DNA of 64,000 bases from positions 1 through 64,000 of the forward strand of contig NZ_BMLQ01000009.1 in assembly GCF_014645315.1 (NCBI RefSeq), in the 5' to 3' direction. The translations under genes and the position numbers were made by a program. The DNA is from Citricoccus zhacaiensis (GTDB taxonomy: Bacteria; Actinomycetota; Actinomycetes; Actinomycetales; Micrococcaceae). A model generated the notes under the pieces. That model was not told the origin of the DNA, searched no databases, and was given only the letters and a program-made list of their open reading frames with translations. Numbering within the stretch: position 1 is the first letter of the stretch; every line of letters starts with the position of its first letter. This document shows, piece after piece, positions 10,301 to 19,275 of the stretch.

Positions 10301-10361
10301 GCGTGAGTGCCAGTGCAGTGGCGGCACCGGCTTTCAGGACAGGGTGGAGCGTCCGGGACAT
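7317..10361 (-). CDS. secreted PGRP-type N-acetylmuramoyl-L-alanine amidase with three SLH domains
   Basis: A 1014-residue exported protein. Order: signal peptide (cleavage near TAMP), a long Thr/Pro/Ser/Ala-rich acidic region of about 200 residues, a beta-rich region, an Amidase_2/PGRP domain, a fibronectin-like stretch, and three C-terminal SLH repeats (DAAFQAVDWMKWSGVSTGY, FYGAISWAKDSNVARGH, HHAAIAWMKNAGLTTGY). The amidase domain shows the VHHTAG zinc His and TACPGRY zinc Cys, so it should cleave the MurNAc-L-Ala bond of peptidoglycan. SLH repeats would anchor it to cell-wall polymers. The ATG at 10361 follows GAGGGAAAAA; the longer reading has no ribosome site. A sigma70-like promoter lies about 70 bases upstream. 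Confidence 0.88.
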   Translation of the reverse strand: MSRTLHPVLKAGAATALALTLTATTVLPATAMPVLPDTTAAPVVDTATSENAVDPAIESGEVASEVKGAEERSIALGGIDPEALPEVPDTPEVTPAPDATQTPDSTPAPSVTDTPDIAEPSASSAPEVSETATESAAAESEASEPEVSLMSSTLSARSTPASGTAPESPASVSQPSDVVLRELQAKAAGTAPATDTDTTSGTAAEAPVAPEAEELTDSVFDGAISSTQEVEVERIATLTRPVETMDFIVAGVTWDITETDQVTEVSLRVREAGEWTDWNSMEIHDGDEAPHADRVGTEPLISSGGDAIQVRVTTADGEVPAGLELELIDPGTAETDGKLEAASVASGDLAQLEQQAGLASQESAQSAQGSTAVPAASLGTGSDSAFRPAIHEQQGLITGTAQATATANASADAIKPKIITRAQWGADESVVQDWGTPSTDLQAMYVHHTAGSNNYSASGAYAQIRGIFKYHAVSLNWGDIGYQFLVDKYGNIFQGRRGSIEKPVQGAQAGGFNSDTIGISAMGDYDVASAPAPMVRSIEKVLAWQAYRYDVDPTATVTLTQRGKSSARWSDGTRVTVPTILGHRVTNTTACPGRYLNAQLPTIRKNVDRLVAAAQANEKPGTPSLPSNHYRVSSPGAQATARWNAVSGADHYQIMYRAVPQGGGAVSNQTWIAGKTVTGTSTQLSNTPGETAQYAVRALRGGVAGAQRYLGQHTAPLSWADDDIFYGNGTTKGSGTIQADAKGEAIRIENAGQADRVVVTAQVASGTANIRVERGGERAGRLQIRAGGPTVCAVSVGQGSNIRLELENNATVTYTSVALTRSGQTQDLAMTASRCDATFSDITSDDAAFQAVDWMKWSGVSTGYAGDNTYRTGRSISRGESVAFLYRYLDPKHTPAAKQPFKDVVKSNSFYGAISWAKDSNVARGHADGAFGVYDNVTRGEFASFLYRAAKPKGAAPKSKSFKDVPVGSTHHAAIAWMKNAGLTTGYTDGSFRQHQSITRGEVARILYRFDQGR

Positions 10362-10429
10362 ATCAGTTTTTCCCTCAAGTGGTGCAGAGCGGTGGACGTG
10401 GACGTGGGTTTCCCCTCCACGCCACAGAT

Positions 10430-10457
10430 ATGTTATCAAGCGTTTATTGGCTTGTAA
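10430..10457 (-). promoter_or_regulatory. candidate promoter of the SLH amidase gene
   Basis: On the minus strand TTACAA (10457-10452) is separated by 16 bases from TAACAT (10435-10430), close to sigma70-type -35 and -10 boxes. It sits in the only AT-rich patch of the region, about 70 bases before the amidase ATG. A CAAGC/GCTTG inverted repeat (10437-10441 and 10450-10454) lies in the spacer and could bind a regulator. Confidence 0.5.
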
Positions 10458-10552
10458 TCACTTTTGTCCCTTTGGCCTCAGCCTTAACACAGAGTTCACT
10501 CCGTGGTTGGCGCTGATGACAAGCCAGAAGTTGATGACAGGCCAATACAAGA

Positions 10553-10599
10553 CAAAGGGACACCGAGTCACCCTCAGGGGTGGACCCGGTGTCCCTTTG
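10553..10599 (-). terminator. intrinsic terminator of the nrdHIEF operon
   Basis: A 13-base perfect inverted repeat (CAAAGGGACACCG at 10553-10565 and its complement at 10587-10599), with a further CACCC/GGGTG pairing inside the loop. It begins 41 bases after the nrdF stop and is followed on the minus strand by a T-rich run (TTTGTCTTGT). It should stop nrd transcription before the amidase promoter. Confidence 0.8.
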
Positions 10600-10639
10600 C
10601 GCGCCGTCGGTGGACGGCTGTCAGAGCTCTCCGCTGACC

Positions 10640-11668
<1,029 letters not shown>

Positions 11669-11746
11669 TCAGCCGGACGGGCCGCCGGGAAGGCGACCCG
11701 CCCGGCCAAGGCTAGTGGTCGGCGTCGGGCCCGGAAGCCTGACGGG

Positions 11747-13915
11747 TCAGAGCATGCAGGAGACGCAGCCCTCGACCTCGGTGCCTTCCAGCGCGAGCTG
11801 GCGCAGGCGGATGTAGTAGATGGTCTTGATGCCCTTGCGCCAGGCGTAGATCTGGGCCTTGTTCAGGTCACGGGTGGTGGCCGTATCCTTGAAGAACAGG
11901 GTCAGGGACAGGCCCTGGTCCACGTGCTGAGTGGCGGCGGCGTAGGTGTCGATGACCTTCTCGTAGCCGATCTCGTACGCATCGTCGTAGTACTCGAGGT
12001 TCTCGTTCGTCAGGTAGGGAGCCGGGTAGTAGACGCGGCCCAGCTTGCCCTCCTTGCGGATCTCGATCTTCGAGGCGACCGGGTGGATCGAGGAGGTCGA
12101 GTTGTTGATGTAGGAGATCGAACCGGTCGGCGGCACGGCCTGCAGGTTCTGGTTGAAGATGCCGTGCTCCATGACGGAGGCCTTCAGCTCGCGCCAATCG
12201 GCCTGGGTGGGGATGGTCACGTTGGCACCGGAGAACAGCTCGGCGACCCGTGGGGTGGCCGGCTCCCAGACCTGTTCGGTGTACTTGTCGAAGAACGTCC
12301 CGGAGGCGTACGTGGAGTCCTCGAAGCCGCCGAACGTCGAGCCGGTCTCCATCGCGATGCGGTTGGAGGACCGCAGGGCGTGGAACAGCACCGTGTAGAA
12401 GTAGATGTTCGTGAAGTCGATGCCTTCTTCGGAGCCGTAGTGCACCCGCTCGCGGGCCAGGTAGCCGTGCAGGTTCATCTGGCCCAGGCCGATGGCGTGC
12501 GAGGAGTTGTTGCCCTGGACGATGGACGGCACCGAGTTGATCTCAGACATGGTGGACACTGCGGTGAGCGCCCGGATGGCCGTCTCGATGGACTTGCCGA
12601 AGTCCGGCGAATCCATGGTCTTGGCGATGTTCATGGACCCGAGGTTGCAGGAGATGTCCTTGCCCACGGAGGCGTAGGTCAGGTCCTCGTTGAACTCCGA
12701 GGCCTCGGAGACCTGGAGGATCTCGGAGCACAGGTTGGACATGGTAATCCGGCCCTTGATCGGGTTGGCCTGGTTCACCGTGTCCTCGAAGACGATGTAC
12801 GGGTAGCCGGACTCGAACTGGATCTCGGCAAGGGTCTGGAAGAACTCGCGGGCGTTGATCTTGGTCTTCTTGATCCGCGCGTCGTCGACCATCTCGTAGT
12901 ACTTCTCCGACACCGAGATCTCGGTGAACGGCTTGCCGTAGACGCGCTGCACGTCGTACGGGCTGAAGAGGTACATGTCCTCGTTCTTCTTGGCCAGCTC
13001 GAACGTGATGTCCGGGATGACGACACCCAGGGACAGGGTCTTGATGCGGACCTTCTCGTCCGCGTTCTCACGCTTGGTGTCCAGGAACCGGTAGATGTCC
13101 GGGTGGTGGGCGTGCAGGTACACGGCGCCGGCACCCTGGCGGGCACCGAGCTGGTTCGCGTAGGAGAAGGAGTCTTCGAGGAGCTTCATCACCGGGATGA
13201 CGCCGGAGGACTGGTTCTCGATCTGCTTGATCGGGGCGCCGTGCTCACGGATGTTGGTGAGGGACAGCGCCACGCCGCCGCCGCGCTTGGACAGCTGCAG
13301 GGAGGAGTTGATGCTGCGTGCGATCGACTCCATGTTGTCCTCGATGCGCAGCAGGAAGCAGGAGACGAGCTCGCCGCGCTGGGCCTTGCCGGCGTTGAGG
13401 AAGGTCGGGGTGGCGGGCTGGAAGCGTCCGCCCACCATCTCCTCCACCAGGTCGATGGCGAGTTGCTCATCGCCCTGGGCCAGGTGCAGGGCCACCATGC
13501 AGACGCGGTCCTCGTAGCGCTCCAGGTAGCGATTGCCGTCGAAGGTCTTCAGCGCGTAAGACGTGTAGAACTTGAAGGCGCCCAGGAAGGTGGGGAAACG
13601 GAACTTCAGCCCGTAGGCGCGGTCCCAGAGACGCGTCCGGAACTCGGCGGAGTACTGCTCCAGCGTCTCGGCCTCGTAGTAGTCGTGCTCCACGAGGTAG
13701 GTCAGCTTCTCGTTCAGGTCGTGGAAGAAGACGGTGTTGTTGTTGACATGCTGCAGGAAGTACTGACGGGCCGCGGCATGGTCTGCCTCGAACTGGATCT
13801 TGCCGTCCGCACTGTAGAGGTTCAGCATGGCGTTCAGCTCGTGATAGCCCAGGTTCTGCCATGCCGCCGGCAGCTCCTTGGCCGACCTGATCATGTCCTG
13901 CTCGGTGATTGTCAT
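11747..13915 (-). CDS. nrdE: class Ib ribonucleotide reductase catalytic subunit
   Basis: A 722-residue NrdE. Visible features are the active-site region [20 protein letters not shown] with its first redox Cys, [10 protein letters not shown] and [12 protein letters not shown] in the barrel, the [18 protein letters not shown] loop, and the C-terminal redox pair CVSCML that is reduced by NrdH. It converts NDPs to dNDPs. The ATG at 13915 overlaps the nrdI stop (ATGA). The first eight residues (MTITEQDM) and the AAGG ribosome site eight bases before support this start over longer readings. Confidence 0.96.
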   Translation of the reverse strand: MTITEQDMIRSAKELPAAWQNLGYHELNAMLNLYSADGKIQFEADHAAARQYFLQHVNNNTVFFHDLNEKLTYLVEHDYYEAETLEQYSAEFRTRLWDRAYGLKFRFPTFLGAFKFYTSYALKTFDGNRYLERYEDRVCMVALHLAQGDEQLAIDLVEEMVGGRFQPATPTFLNAGKAQRGELVSCFLLRIEDNMESIARSINSSLQLSKRGGGVALSLTNIREHGAPIKQIENQSSGVIPVMKLLEDSFSYANQLGARQGAGAVYLHAHHPDIYRFLDTKRENADEKVRIKTLSLGVVIPDITFELAKKNEDMYLFSPYDVQRVYGKPFTEISVSEKYYEMVDDARIKKTKINAREFFQTLAEIQFESGYPYIVFEDTVNQANPIKGRITMSNLCSEILQVSEASEFNEDLTYASVGKDISCNLGSMNIAKTMDSPDFGKSIETAIRALTAVSTMSEINSVPSIVQGNNSSHAIGLGQMNLHGYLARERVHYGSEEGIDFTNIYFYTVLFHALRSSNRIAMETGSTFGGFEDSTYASGTFFDKYTEQVWEPATPRVAELFSGANVTIPTQADWRELKASVMEHGIFNQNLQAVPPTGSISYINNSTSSIHPVASKIEIRKEGKLGRVYYPAPYLTNENLEYYDDAYEIGYEKVIDTYAAATQHVDQGLSLTLFFKDTATTRDLNKAQIYAWRKGIKTIYYIRLRQLALEGTEVEGCVSCML

Positions 13916-14382
13916 CCCCAAAACCTTTCCAGTCCTTCGCGCACGGCCGTGACGTCCTCCGGCGTGCCCATGAGTTCGAATCTGTACATCAGGGGCACCT
14001 CGCACTTGTGCGCCACGATGTCCCCGGCGAGGCAGTAGGCCTCGTAGAAGTTGGTGTTCCCTGCGGCAATGACGCCCCGGATCAGATTCCGGTTCGACTT
14101 GACGTTGAGGAATTTGATGACCTGCTTCGGCACGGCTCCCTTGCCGTCTCCTCCGCCATAGGTCGGCAGGATGAGGACGAAGGGCTCCGTGGCCAGGAGG
14201 GTCGGCTCCTTGGTGATGATCGGCAACCGCGCCGCTTCACCCTCCGGCAGTTCCAGTTTGGAGACGAATCGGTGGGTGTAGCCGGAGGCGGAGGAGAAAT
14301 AGATCAGGCGTGCGGCCGTCTGTTGTGGGGCCTGAGACCCCACAACACCTGTCGGTCTGCTGTCGCTGACCACGCTCGTCAT
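13912..14382 (-). CDS. nrdI: flavodoxin-like NrdI, activator of NrdF
   Basis: A 156-residue NrdI. The FMN phosphate loop is [11 protein letters not shown], and the second flavin loop is [14 protein letters not shown], both characteristic. It supplies superoxide or reducing equivalents to assemble the Mn2 tyrosyl cofactor of NrdF. It carries a roughly 25-residue N-terminal extension before the first strand (LIYFSSAS), so translation could start a little later than the ATG at 14382. Its stop overlaps the nrdE start, and nrdH lies 16 bases upstream. Confidence 0.93.
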   Translation of the reverse strand: MTSVVSDSRPTGVVGSQAPQQTAARLIYFSSASGYTHRFVSKLELPEGEAARLPIITKEPTLLATEPFVLILPTYGGGDGKGAVPKQVIKFLNVKSNRNLIRGVIAAGNTNFYEAYCLAGDIVAHKCEVPLMYRFELMGTPEDVTAVREGLERFWG

Positions 14383-14398
14383 GGTGACCTCGGGAACC

Positions 14399-14644
14399 TC
14401 AGGCCACCGAGGCGGCAGCGGCGGTGGCCAGCTCCTCGATCTTGTCCGGACGGAAACCGGACCAGTGCTCGGCACCCGAGATGACGACCGGGGCCTGCAT
14501 GTAGCCCAATGACCGAACGCGCTCCAGTGCCTCGGCATCCTGGGACATGTCCACGGTCTCGTAGGCGATGCCCTTCTTGTCCAGGGCGCGGTAGGTGGCA
14601 TTGCACTGCACGCAAGCCGGCTTGGAGTAAACGGTGACGGTCAT
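14399..14644 (-). CDS. nrdH: NrdH glutaredoxin-like redoxin
   Basis: An 81-residue redoxin with the [19 protein letters not shown] segment. The CVQC pair is the NrdH active site and reduces the C-terminal cysteines of NrdE, taking electrons from thioredoxin reductase. The C-terminal WSGFRPDKI motif is a NrdH hallmark. Two ATGs lie six bases apart (14650 and 14644). I chose the inner one because [11 protein letters not shown] matches relatives and GGGGA then lies six bases before it. It is the first gene of nrdHIEF; the promoter lies in the long region to 15180. Confidence 0.93.
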   Translation of the reverse strand: MTVTVYSKPACVQCNATYRALDKKGIAYETVDMSQDAEALERVRSLGYMQAPVVISGAEHWSGFRPDKIEELATAAAASVA

Positions 14645-14837
14645 GGTCATTCCCCTGTCCTCGGTTACCGCGTCCGGATTGCCGGACCGGCGGGCGTTTC
14701 TGCTCTGTGGTCTGTGTTCTTGCGTCATGGCCGCGAAATCCGTCCAGGACCTGTTCAACAGGCCCCGCTACCGTGGATTCCGGGTCTGCCCGGACTCTCC
14801 GGCGTGAAAAACCGCGCGGTCCGAACTGCTGACATCA

Positions 14838-14853
14838 ATACTACATCTAGTGG
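14838..14853 (-). promoter_or_regulatory. NrdR box upstream of nrdHIEF
   Basis: On the minus strand the 16-mer CCACTAGATGTAGTAT agrees with the NrdR-box consensus acaCwAtATaTwGtgt at 11 of 16 positions. That includes the central C-T-A, A-T, T-A-G and T. A much weaker match (ACAGGATCTTGTGGTT, minus strand from 14883) lies 30 bases upstream, near the one-box-per-three-turns spacing typical of paired NrdR boxes. NrdR would repress the operon when dATP/ATP is high. Confidence 0.6.
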
Positions 14854-14912
14854 TGACCGTATGGAACAACCACAAGATCCTGTCTTACATGGTTGAGATT
14901 AGTTTCCCCCAG

Positions 14913-15082
14913 TTCGTCCACAGGCAGTGTGGATGAACGGACTGTAAACACATCCACCCGGAACGCCGGAATCTCGCCGATCGACGGTTGCGAGCCGGAG
15001 AACGTCCACAGGGTGTGGACGCAGAGGCCCGGCGTTGTGCACAGATTCTTTCGACCCCGCACGGCGGCGTGTCCCGTCCACA
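14913..15082. promoter_or_regulatory. cluster of DnaA-box-like 9-mers upstream of nrdHIEF
   Basis: Within 170 bases there are six close relatives of TTGTCCACA/TTATCCACA. They are TCGTCCACA (14914-14922), TCATCCACA (14928-14936, minus), ACGTCCACA (15002-15010), GCGTCCACA (15014-15022, minus), TTGTGCACA (15035-15043) and CCGTCCACA (15074-15082). The rest of the 536-base region between nrdH and the cupin gene shows no convincing coding sequence. Binding by DnaA is inferred only. Confidence 0.45.
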
Positions 15083-15180
15083 GTGGCGGCGTGTCGGCAC
15101 GGTGTCGCCACCGGCCGGCATCACGGACAGGACACGGCTAGCCTCAAAGCACCACAGGAGGCACCACAGAAGGGACTCCC

Positions 15181-15555
15181 ATGCCCACACCAGAGACACC
15201 CCGCCGCCTGGTCAACACCCAGAACCTCGTCGCCCACGCCGCCCACGCCGACCTCGCCGCGGGCGCGATCTGGAAACTCGAGGAGCCGGTCCGGGAGCTC
15301 GATTCGAACATCATCGCGTTGCCGGCCGGTGATGGGATCGACGCGCACCAGGGCCCGGACAACGACGTGATGATCCATGTCCTCAACGGCTCCGGCACGC
15401 TGGGAACCGCAGAGGGAGACCTGGCCCTACGGCCCGGAGACCTCCTGTGGATGCCCCGGCGTTCGATGCGCCGCTTCACCGCGGGTGATTCCGGACTGAT
15501 CTACCACACCGTCCACGTCAGGAAGCCGGGCCTGCTGCCGACTCTGCGCCGATGA
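15181..15555 (+). CDS. small cupin-domain protein
   Basis: A 124-residue single-domain cupin. The core pattern runs through a DAHQGPDNDVMIHVLNGSG stretch, GDLALRPGDLLWMPR and a late His (YHTVHV). The first metal motif keeps a His but lacks the full HxH set, so metal binding and catalysis are doubtful and a sensory or protective role is possible. The ATG at 15181 follows AGAAGGGACTCCC. Its 3' end overlaps the 3' end of the convergent flavoprotein gene by 38 bases. Confidence 0.75.
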   Translation: MPTPETPRRLVNTQNLVAHAAHADLAAGAIWKLEEPVRELDSNIIALPAGDGIDAHQGPDNDVMIHVLNGSGTLGTAEGDLALRPGDLLWMPRRSMRRFTAGDSGLIYHTVHVRKPGLLPTLRR

Positions 15556-17113
15556 CGTCGCTGCCGAACTGGGCGACCGCGTCCCCGATGGACCGGTGCA
15601 GGGTGGGGTAGGCCCATGGGATCCGGGCCAGCTCGGCCAGCGGCACCCGGGCGTGGACGGCCACGGTGAGCGCCCCGAGGATCTCCCCGGCATGAGGGCC
15701 CACGACCGCCGCGCCGACGAGCACTCCCCCACTCGTCCCGGTCCCGGCTCCCGGCCCAGTCCCCACCCCCGTCCCCTTCTCGTCCGCATTCCCCTCCGCC
15801 CGAGCCACCAGGGTCAGGTGCCCTCGAACCTCGTCGATCCAGCCCCGGCTCGAGGCCCCGAGATCCACCCTCACCACGTGGACCTCCGAGGCATCGCCGC
15901 CCTGATGCTCCACGGCCTTCCGGGCCTCACCCTCAGAGAGCCCGACGGCGGCCACCTCCGGATCCGTGTACGTCACCCGGGGTACGGCATGCCGGGGGAA
16001 GGGGCGCGGAGCCGCTCCGGCCAGGAGCTGGTCCGCCACCACCGCCGCCTGGGCCATGGACGTGTGGGTGAAGGGGCCAACACCGGTCATGTCCCCGATG
16101 GCGTATCGGCCCGGCACGGGCTGCCCACCCTCCGCGGCCGCGCCGTCCAGGACGCGGCACCAGTCATCCACGTCCACGGGGTCCCGCGGCACCCGGCCGG
16201 TGGCCAGCAGCACTCGGTCCACGGTCAGCCGGTCCCCCGTGGTCAGCTCCAGGTCCACGGGGCCGGCCGAGGCCGGGATGCCGTGCGACGTCTCATACCG
16301 GGAGGCCTCCCCGGCCTGCACACCACTGATCTCCGTCCCCGTACGGACGTCGATCCCCTCGGACCGGAACCGCTCCGCCACCAGCTCGCCGGCCTCCGGG
16401 GCCTCGCCCGAGAGCAACCGTCCACCGCGCACCAGGAGGCTGACGCGGACCCCGAACCCGGTCAGCGCCTGCGCCAGTTCACATCCCACGGGCCCACCGC
16501 CCACGATGGCGAGGGAGGCCGGGAGTGTCTCCGCCGTCACCACGTCCCGGTGGGTCCACGTCACCGCATCCGGCAGGCCGGGCACCGGGATCCGCACCGA
16601 TTCCGAGCCGGTGTTCAGGACCACCGCACGGCGGGCCGTCCAGGTCTGGCGCGCGCCGCCGTCGTTCGGGGTGACGGTGACGCTGGTGCCGTCTGAGGCC
16701 GGGCCGGTTGCGGGGCCTCCCGCGATCTCGGCCCGGCCGTGGACGAACGTCGCGCCGGTGCCGAGCAGCCGCTCCACGGCCACCCCGTCGTCCCAGTGGT
16801 CCGTGGCCTCCTCGCGGATCCGCTGCGCCACCCTCGCCCACGAGGCGTCCGCCCTTCGGGACTCGTGCAGCATCATCTTCGACGGGATGCAGCCGTAGTA
16901 CGGGCATTCGCCGCCGACCAGGTGCTCGTCCACGGCCAGCACCGACCAGCCGCCGCGCGCCAGCCGTGCGGCGATGTCCTCCCCGCCGGGCCCGAGTCCG
17001 ATCACGATGGCGTCGACCGTCCTGGACGCCGAGATGGACGTGACAGACGTGGCGGCGGGCGTGGGAATCGACGCCGGGATGGGAGTGGACGCTGGGGTGG
17101 AGGGGGAAGCCAT
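15518..17113 (-). CDS. FAD-dependent pyridine nucleotide-disulfide oxidoreductase (dihydrolipoyl dehydrogenase/mercuric reductase-like)
   Basis: A 531-residue flavoprotein. After a Thr/Pro/Ala/Ser-rich N-terminal tail of about 30 residues comes the FAD motif IVIGLGPGGEDIAARLA. The redox disulfide GGECPYYGCIPSK follows, then an NAD(P) motif VGGGPVGCELAQAL and the second FAD motif YAIGDMTGVGPFTH. The usual C-terminal dimer-interface His-x4-Glu of lipoamide dehydrogenase is not evident (IPWAYPTLHRSIGD is close), so it belongs to the broader uncharacterised group. The Gly/Thr-rich insert before the last strand is unusual. It is monocistronic and its substrate is unknown. Confidence 0.8.
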   Translation of the reverse strand: MASPSTPASTPIPASIPTPAATSVTSISASRTVDAIVIGLGPGGEDIAARLARGGWSVLAVDEHLVGGECPYYGCIPSKMMLHESRRADASWARVAQRIREEATDHWDDGVAVERLLGTGATFVHGRAEIAGGPATGPASDGTSVTVTPNDGGARQTWTARRAVVLNTGSESVRIPVPGLPDAVTWTHRDVVTAETLPASLAIVGGGPVGCELAQALTGFGVRVSLLVRGGRLLSGEAPEAGELVAERFRSEGIDVRTGTEISGVQAGEASRYETSHGIPASAGPVDLELTTGDRLTVDRVLLATGRVPRDPVDVDDWCRVLDGAAAEGGQPVPGRYAIGDMTGVGPFTHTSMAQAAVVADQLLAGAAPRPFPRHAVPRVTYTDPEVAAVGLSEGEARKAVEHQGGDASEVHVVRVDLGASSRGWIDEVRGHLTLVARAEGNADEKGTGVGTGPGAGTGTSGGVLVGAAVVGPHAGEILGALTVAVHARVPLAELARIPWAYPTLHRSIGDAVAQFGSDVIGAESAAGPAS

Positions 17114-17244
17114 GGGACCAGACTTCCATCAGCGCACCCCGGGTGGCGAGAGACAGTGAACCCGGCCCACGCCGAACGCGGGCGTCCGAGCCCGGCGACC
17201 GGACACCCTCCCCCTGAAGGCGTCCCGGCCCCTACGCTGAGCCC

Positions 17245-18966
17245 ATGGTCACCGTTGCCGAGAACCTCATCCAGACCCTCTTCCTCAATGGCGTCAAGCG
17301 CATCTACGGCCTGCCCGGTGATTCGCTCAATGCCATCACGGAGTCCCTCCGGACCCACCCCGGGATGGAGTGGGTGCACGTGCGCCACGAGGAGACCGCG
17401 GCGTTCGCCGCCGGGGCCGAGGCCGAGATGACCGGAGATGTGGCGGTCTGTGCGGGCAGTTGCGGGCCGGGAAACCTGCATCTGATCAACGGGCTCTACG
17501 ATGCCCAGCGCAGCCGTGTCCCGATGCTCGCGCTCGCCGCCCACATCCCCACGGAGGAGATCGGCACCACCTACTTCCAGGAGACCCACCCGCAGGAGCT
17601 GTTCCGGGAATGCTCCGTCTATGTGGAGTACGTGGCCGATCCGAAGCAGATGCCCCGCCTGCTGGAGATCGCCCTGCGCACCGCCATCGAGCAACGCGGC
17701 GTGGCGGTCCTGGTGATCCCCGGCGATGTCGCCTCGGCGGCCGCCCACGACGATCGCCGCACCCTCGTGCGGAAGGCCCGCTCCGCCGTCGTGCCCCTGC
17801 CGGACCAGTTGCAAGAGGCTGCCGGGATCCTCAACGCGGCGCGGAACGTCACCATTCTGGGCGGTGCGGGGACCGCGGGAGCGCACGCCGAGGTGATGCA
17901 GTTGGCCGAGCGGCTGGCCTCGCCGATCGTGCACGCGATGCGCGGCAAGGAACACCTGGAGTACGACAGCCCCTATGACGTCGGCATGACCGGCCTGCTC
18001 GGCTTCGCCAGCGGGTACAAGGCCATGTACGAGGCGGACGCCATCCTCATGCTGGGCACGGACTTCCCGTACCCGCAGTTCTATCCGGACGATGCCCGGG
18101 TGGTCCAGGTCGATCTCAGAGGCGAGCAGATCGGGCGCCGGCATCCCGTGGACGTTGCCCTGGTGGGTGGGGTCCAGGAGACGGCGGCCGCGCTGGTCCC
18201 GCTGCTGGAGCAGAAGAAGGGCAAGCACCTCGCGGACGCGCGGAAGCACTACGCCAAGACGCGTGCGAAGCTGGACGACCTGGCCACCCCGGCCCGGAAG
18301 GGCGCAGCGGTGCATCCGCAGTACCTGGCACGGCGGATCAGCGCGCTGGCGGCCGAGGACGCCGTGTTCATCCCGGACGTCGGCTCCCCCGTGGTCTACG
18401 CCGCCCGGTACCTGGAGATGAACGGACGACGCCGGCTGCTCGGCTCGTTCTCGCACGGCTCCATGGCGAATGCGGTCCCGCAGGCGATCGGCGTGCTGGC
18501 CCAGGATCGCGCCCGGCAGACCGTCACGCTCTCCGGCGACGGCGGGCTGACCATGTTGCTCGGTGACCTGCTCACGCTGGTGCAGATGAGGCTGCCGGCG
18601 AAGGTGGTGGTGTTCAACAACTCGTCCCTGAACTTCGTGGAGCTCGAGATGAAGGCCGCCGGGCAGCTGCCCTTCGCCACGAGCCTGGAGAACCCCGACT
18701 TCGCCGCCGTGGCCCGGGCCATGGGCATCAAGGGCATCCGGGTGGAGGACTCCGGTGACGTGGACGCGGCCCTCACGGAGGCCTTCGCGCACGACGGCCC
18801 GGCTCTGGTGGACGTGGTGACGGACCCGCAGGAACTCACCATTCCGCCGGCCATCCAGTTCGAACAGGCCAAGGGCTTCGCGCTGTACTCGCTCCGCACG
18901 GTCCTCTCGGGCCGCGGCGACGAGCTGTTCGACCTGGCGAAGACGAACCTGCGCCGGTTGTTCTAG
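17245..18966 (+). CDS. poxB: pyruvate dehydrogenase (quinone)/pyruvate oxidase, thiamine-diphosphate dependent
   Basis: A 573-residue TPP enzyme with three domains. The N-terminal pyrimidine-binding part carries the catalytic Glu in VRHEETAAFAA. The central FAD-binding part follows. The C-terminal pyrophosphate-binding part has GDGGLTMLLGDLLTLVQM...VVFNN, the GDG-x(n)-NN TPP motif. Related PoxB enzymes decarboxylate pyruvate to acetate and CO2 and pass electrons to quinone at the membrane. The C-terminal membrane-activation helix is short here but a hydrophobic tail is present. It starts at ATG 17245, 131 bases from the divergent flavoprotein gene. The TM2 gene follows. Confidence 0.88.
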   Translation: MVTVAENLIQTLFLNGVKRIYGLPGDSLNAITESLRTHPGMEWVHVRHEETAAFAAGAEAEMTGDVAVCAGSCGPGNLHLINGLYDAQRSRVPMLALAAHIPTEEIGTTYFQETHPQELFRECSVYVEYVADPKQMPRLLEIALRTAIEQRGVAVLVIPGDVASAAAHDDRRTLVRKARSAVVPLPDQLQEAAGILNAARNVTILGGAGTAGAHAEVMQLAERLASPIVHAMRGKEHLEYDSPYDVGMTGLLGFASGYKAMYEADAILMLGTDFPYPQFYPDDARVVQVDLRGEQIGRRHPVDVALVGGVQETAAALVPLLEQKKGKHLADARKHYAKTRAKLDDLATPARKGAAVHPQYLARRISALAAEDAVFIPDVGSPVVYAARYLEMNGRRRLLGSFSHGSMANAVPQAIGVLAQDRARQTVTLSGDGGLTMLLGDLLTLVQMRLPAKVVVFNNSSLNFVELEMKAAGQLPFATSLENPDFAAVARAMGIKGIRVEDSGDVDAALTEAFAHDGPALVDVVTDPQELTIPPAIQFEQAKGFALYSLRTVLSGRGDELFDLAKTNLRRLF

Positions 18967-18985
18967 TCCCGGCTAGGGTTGCCGG

Positions 18986-19237
18986 GTGGACCGTACGCCG
19001 AAGAACCTCATCCTCGCCTACGTCCTGTGTGTGGCCCTCGGACTGGTGGGGGCACACCGGTTCTACCTGGGGCATCGTGCGCTCGGCGTGGTGTACCCGG
19101 TCCTGACTGTGGCCGGCCTCGCCAGCGCTCCGTGGGGCATCGGGTTCGTGTTCGGCGGGATCGTGATCCTGCTGTGCCTGCTCGACCTGGTGCGCCTGCC
19201 CGGACTCGTCCGGCGGGCCGACGGCGGCCTCAACTAG
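18986..19237 (+). CDS. TM2-domain membrane protein
   Basis: An 83-residue protein with two hydrophobic segments (about residues 8-26 and 45-70). Between them is the AHRFYLGHRALGV loop that defines TM2 proteins. It starts at GTG, 19 bases after poxB, so it is probably cotranscribed. TM2 proteins are small inner-membrane proteins of unknown molecular function. Confidence 0.8.
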   Translation: MDRTPKNLILAYVLCVALGLVGAHRFYLGHRALGVVYPVLTVAGLASAPWGIGFVFGGIVILLCLLDLVRLPGLVRRADGGLN

Positions 19238-19275
19238 GCAGTTCACCGTTGCGGGATGCGGCCCCTGCAGTGCGA

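Noticed and set aside
14913-15082. Chromosomal replication origin
   Set aside because: DnaA-like boxes are present, but dnaA, dnaN, gyrase genes and an AT-rich unwinding region are not in the neighbourhood.
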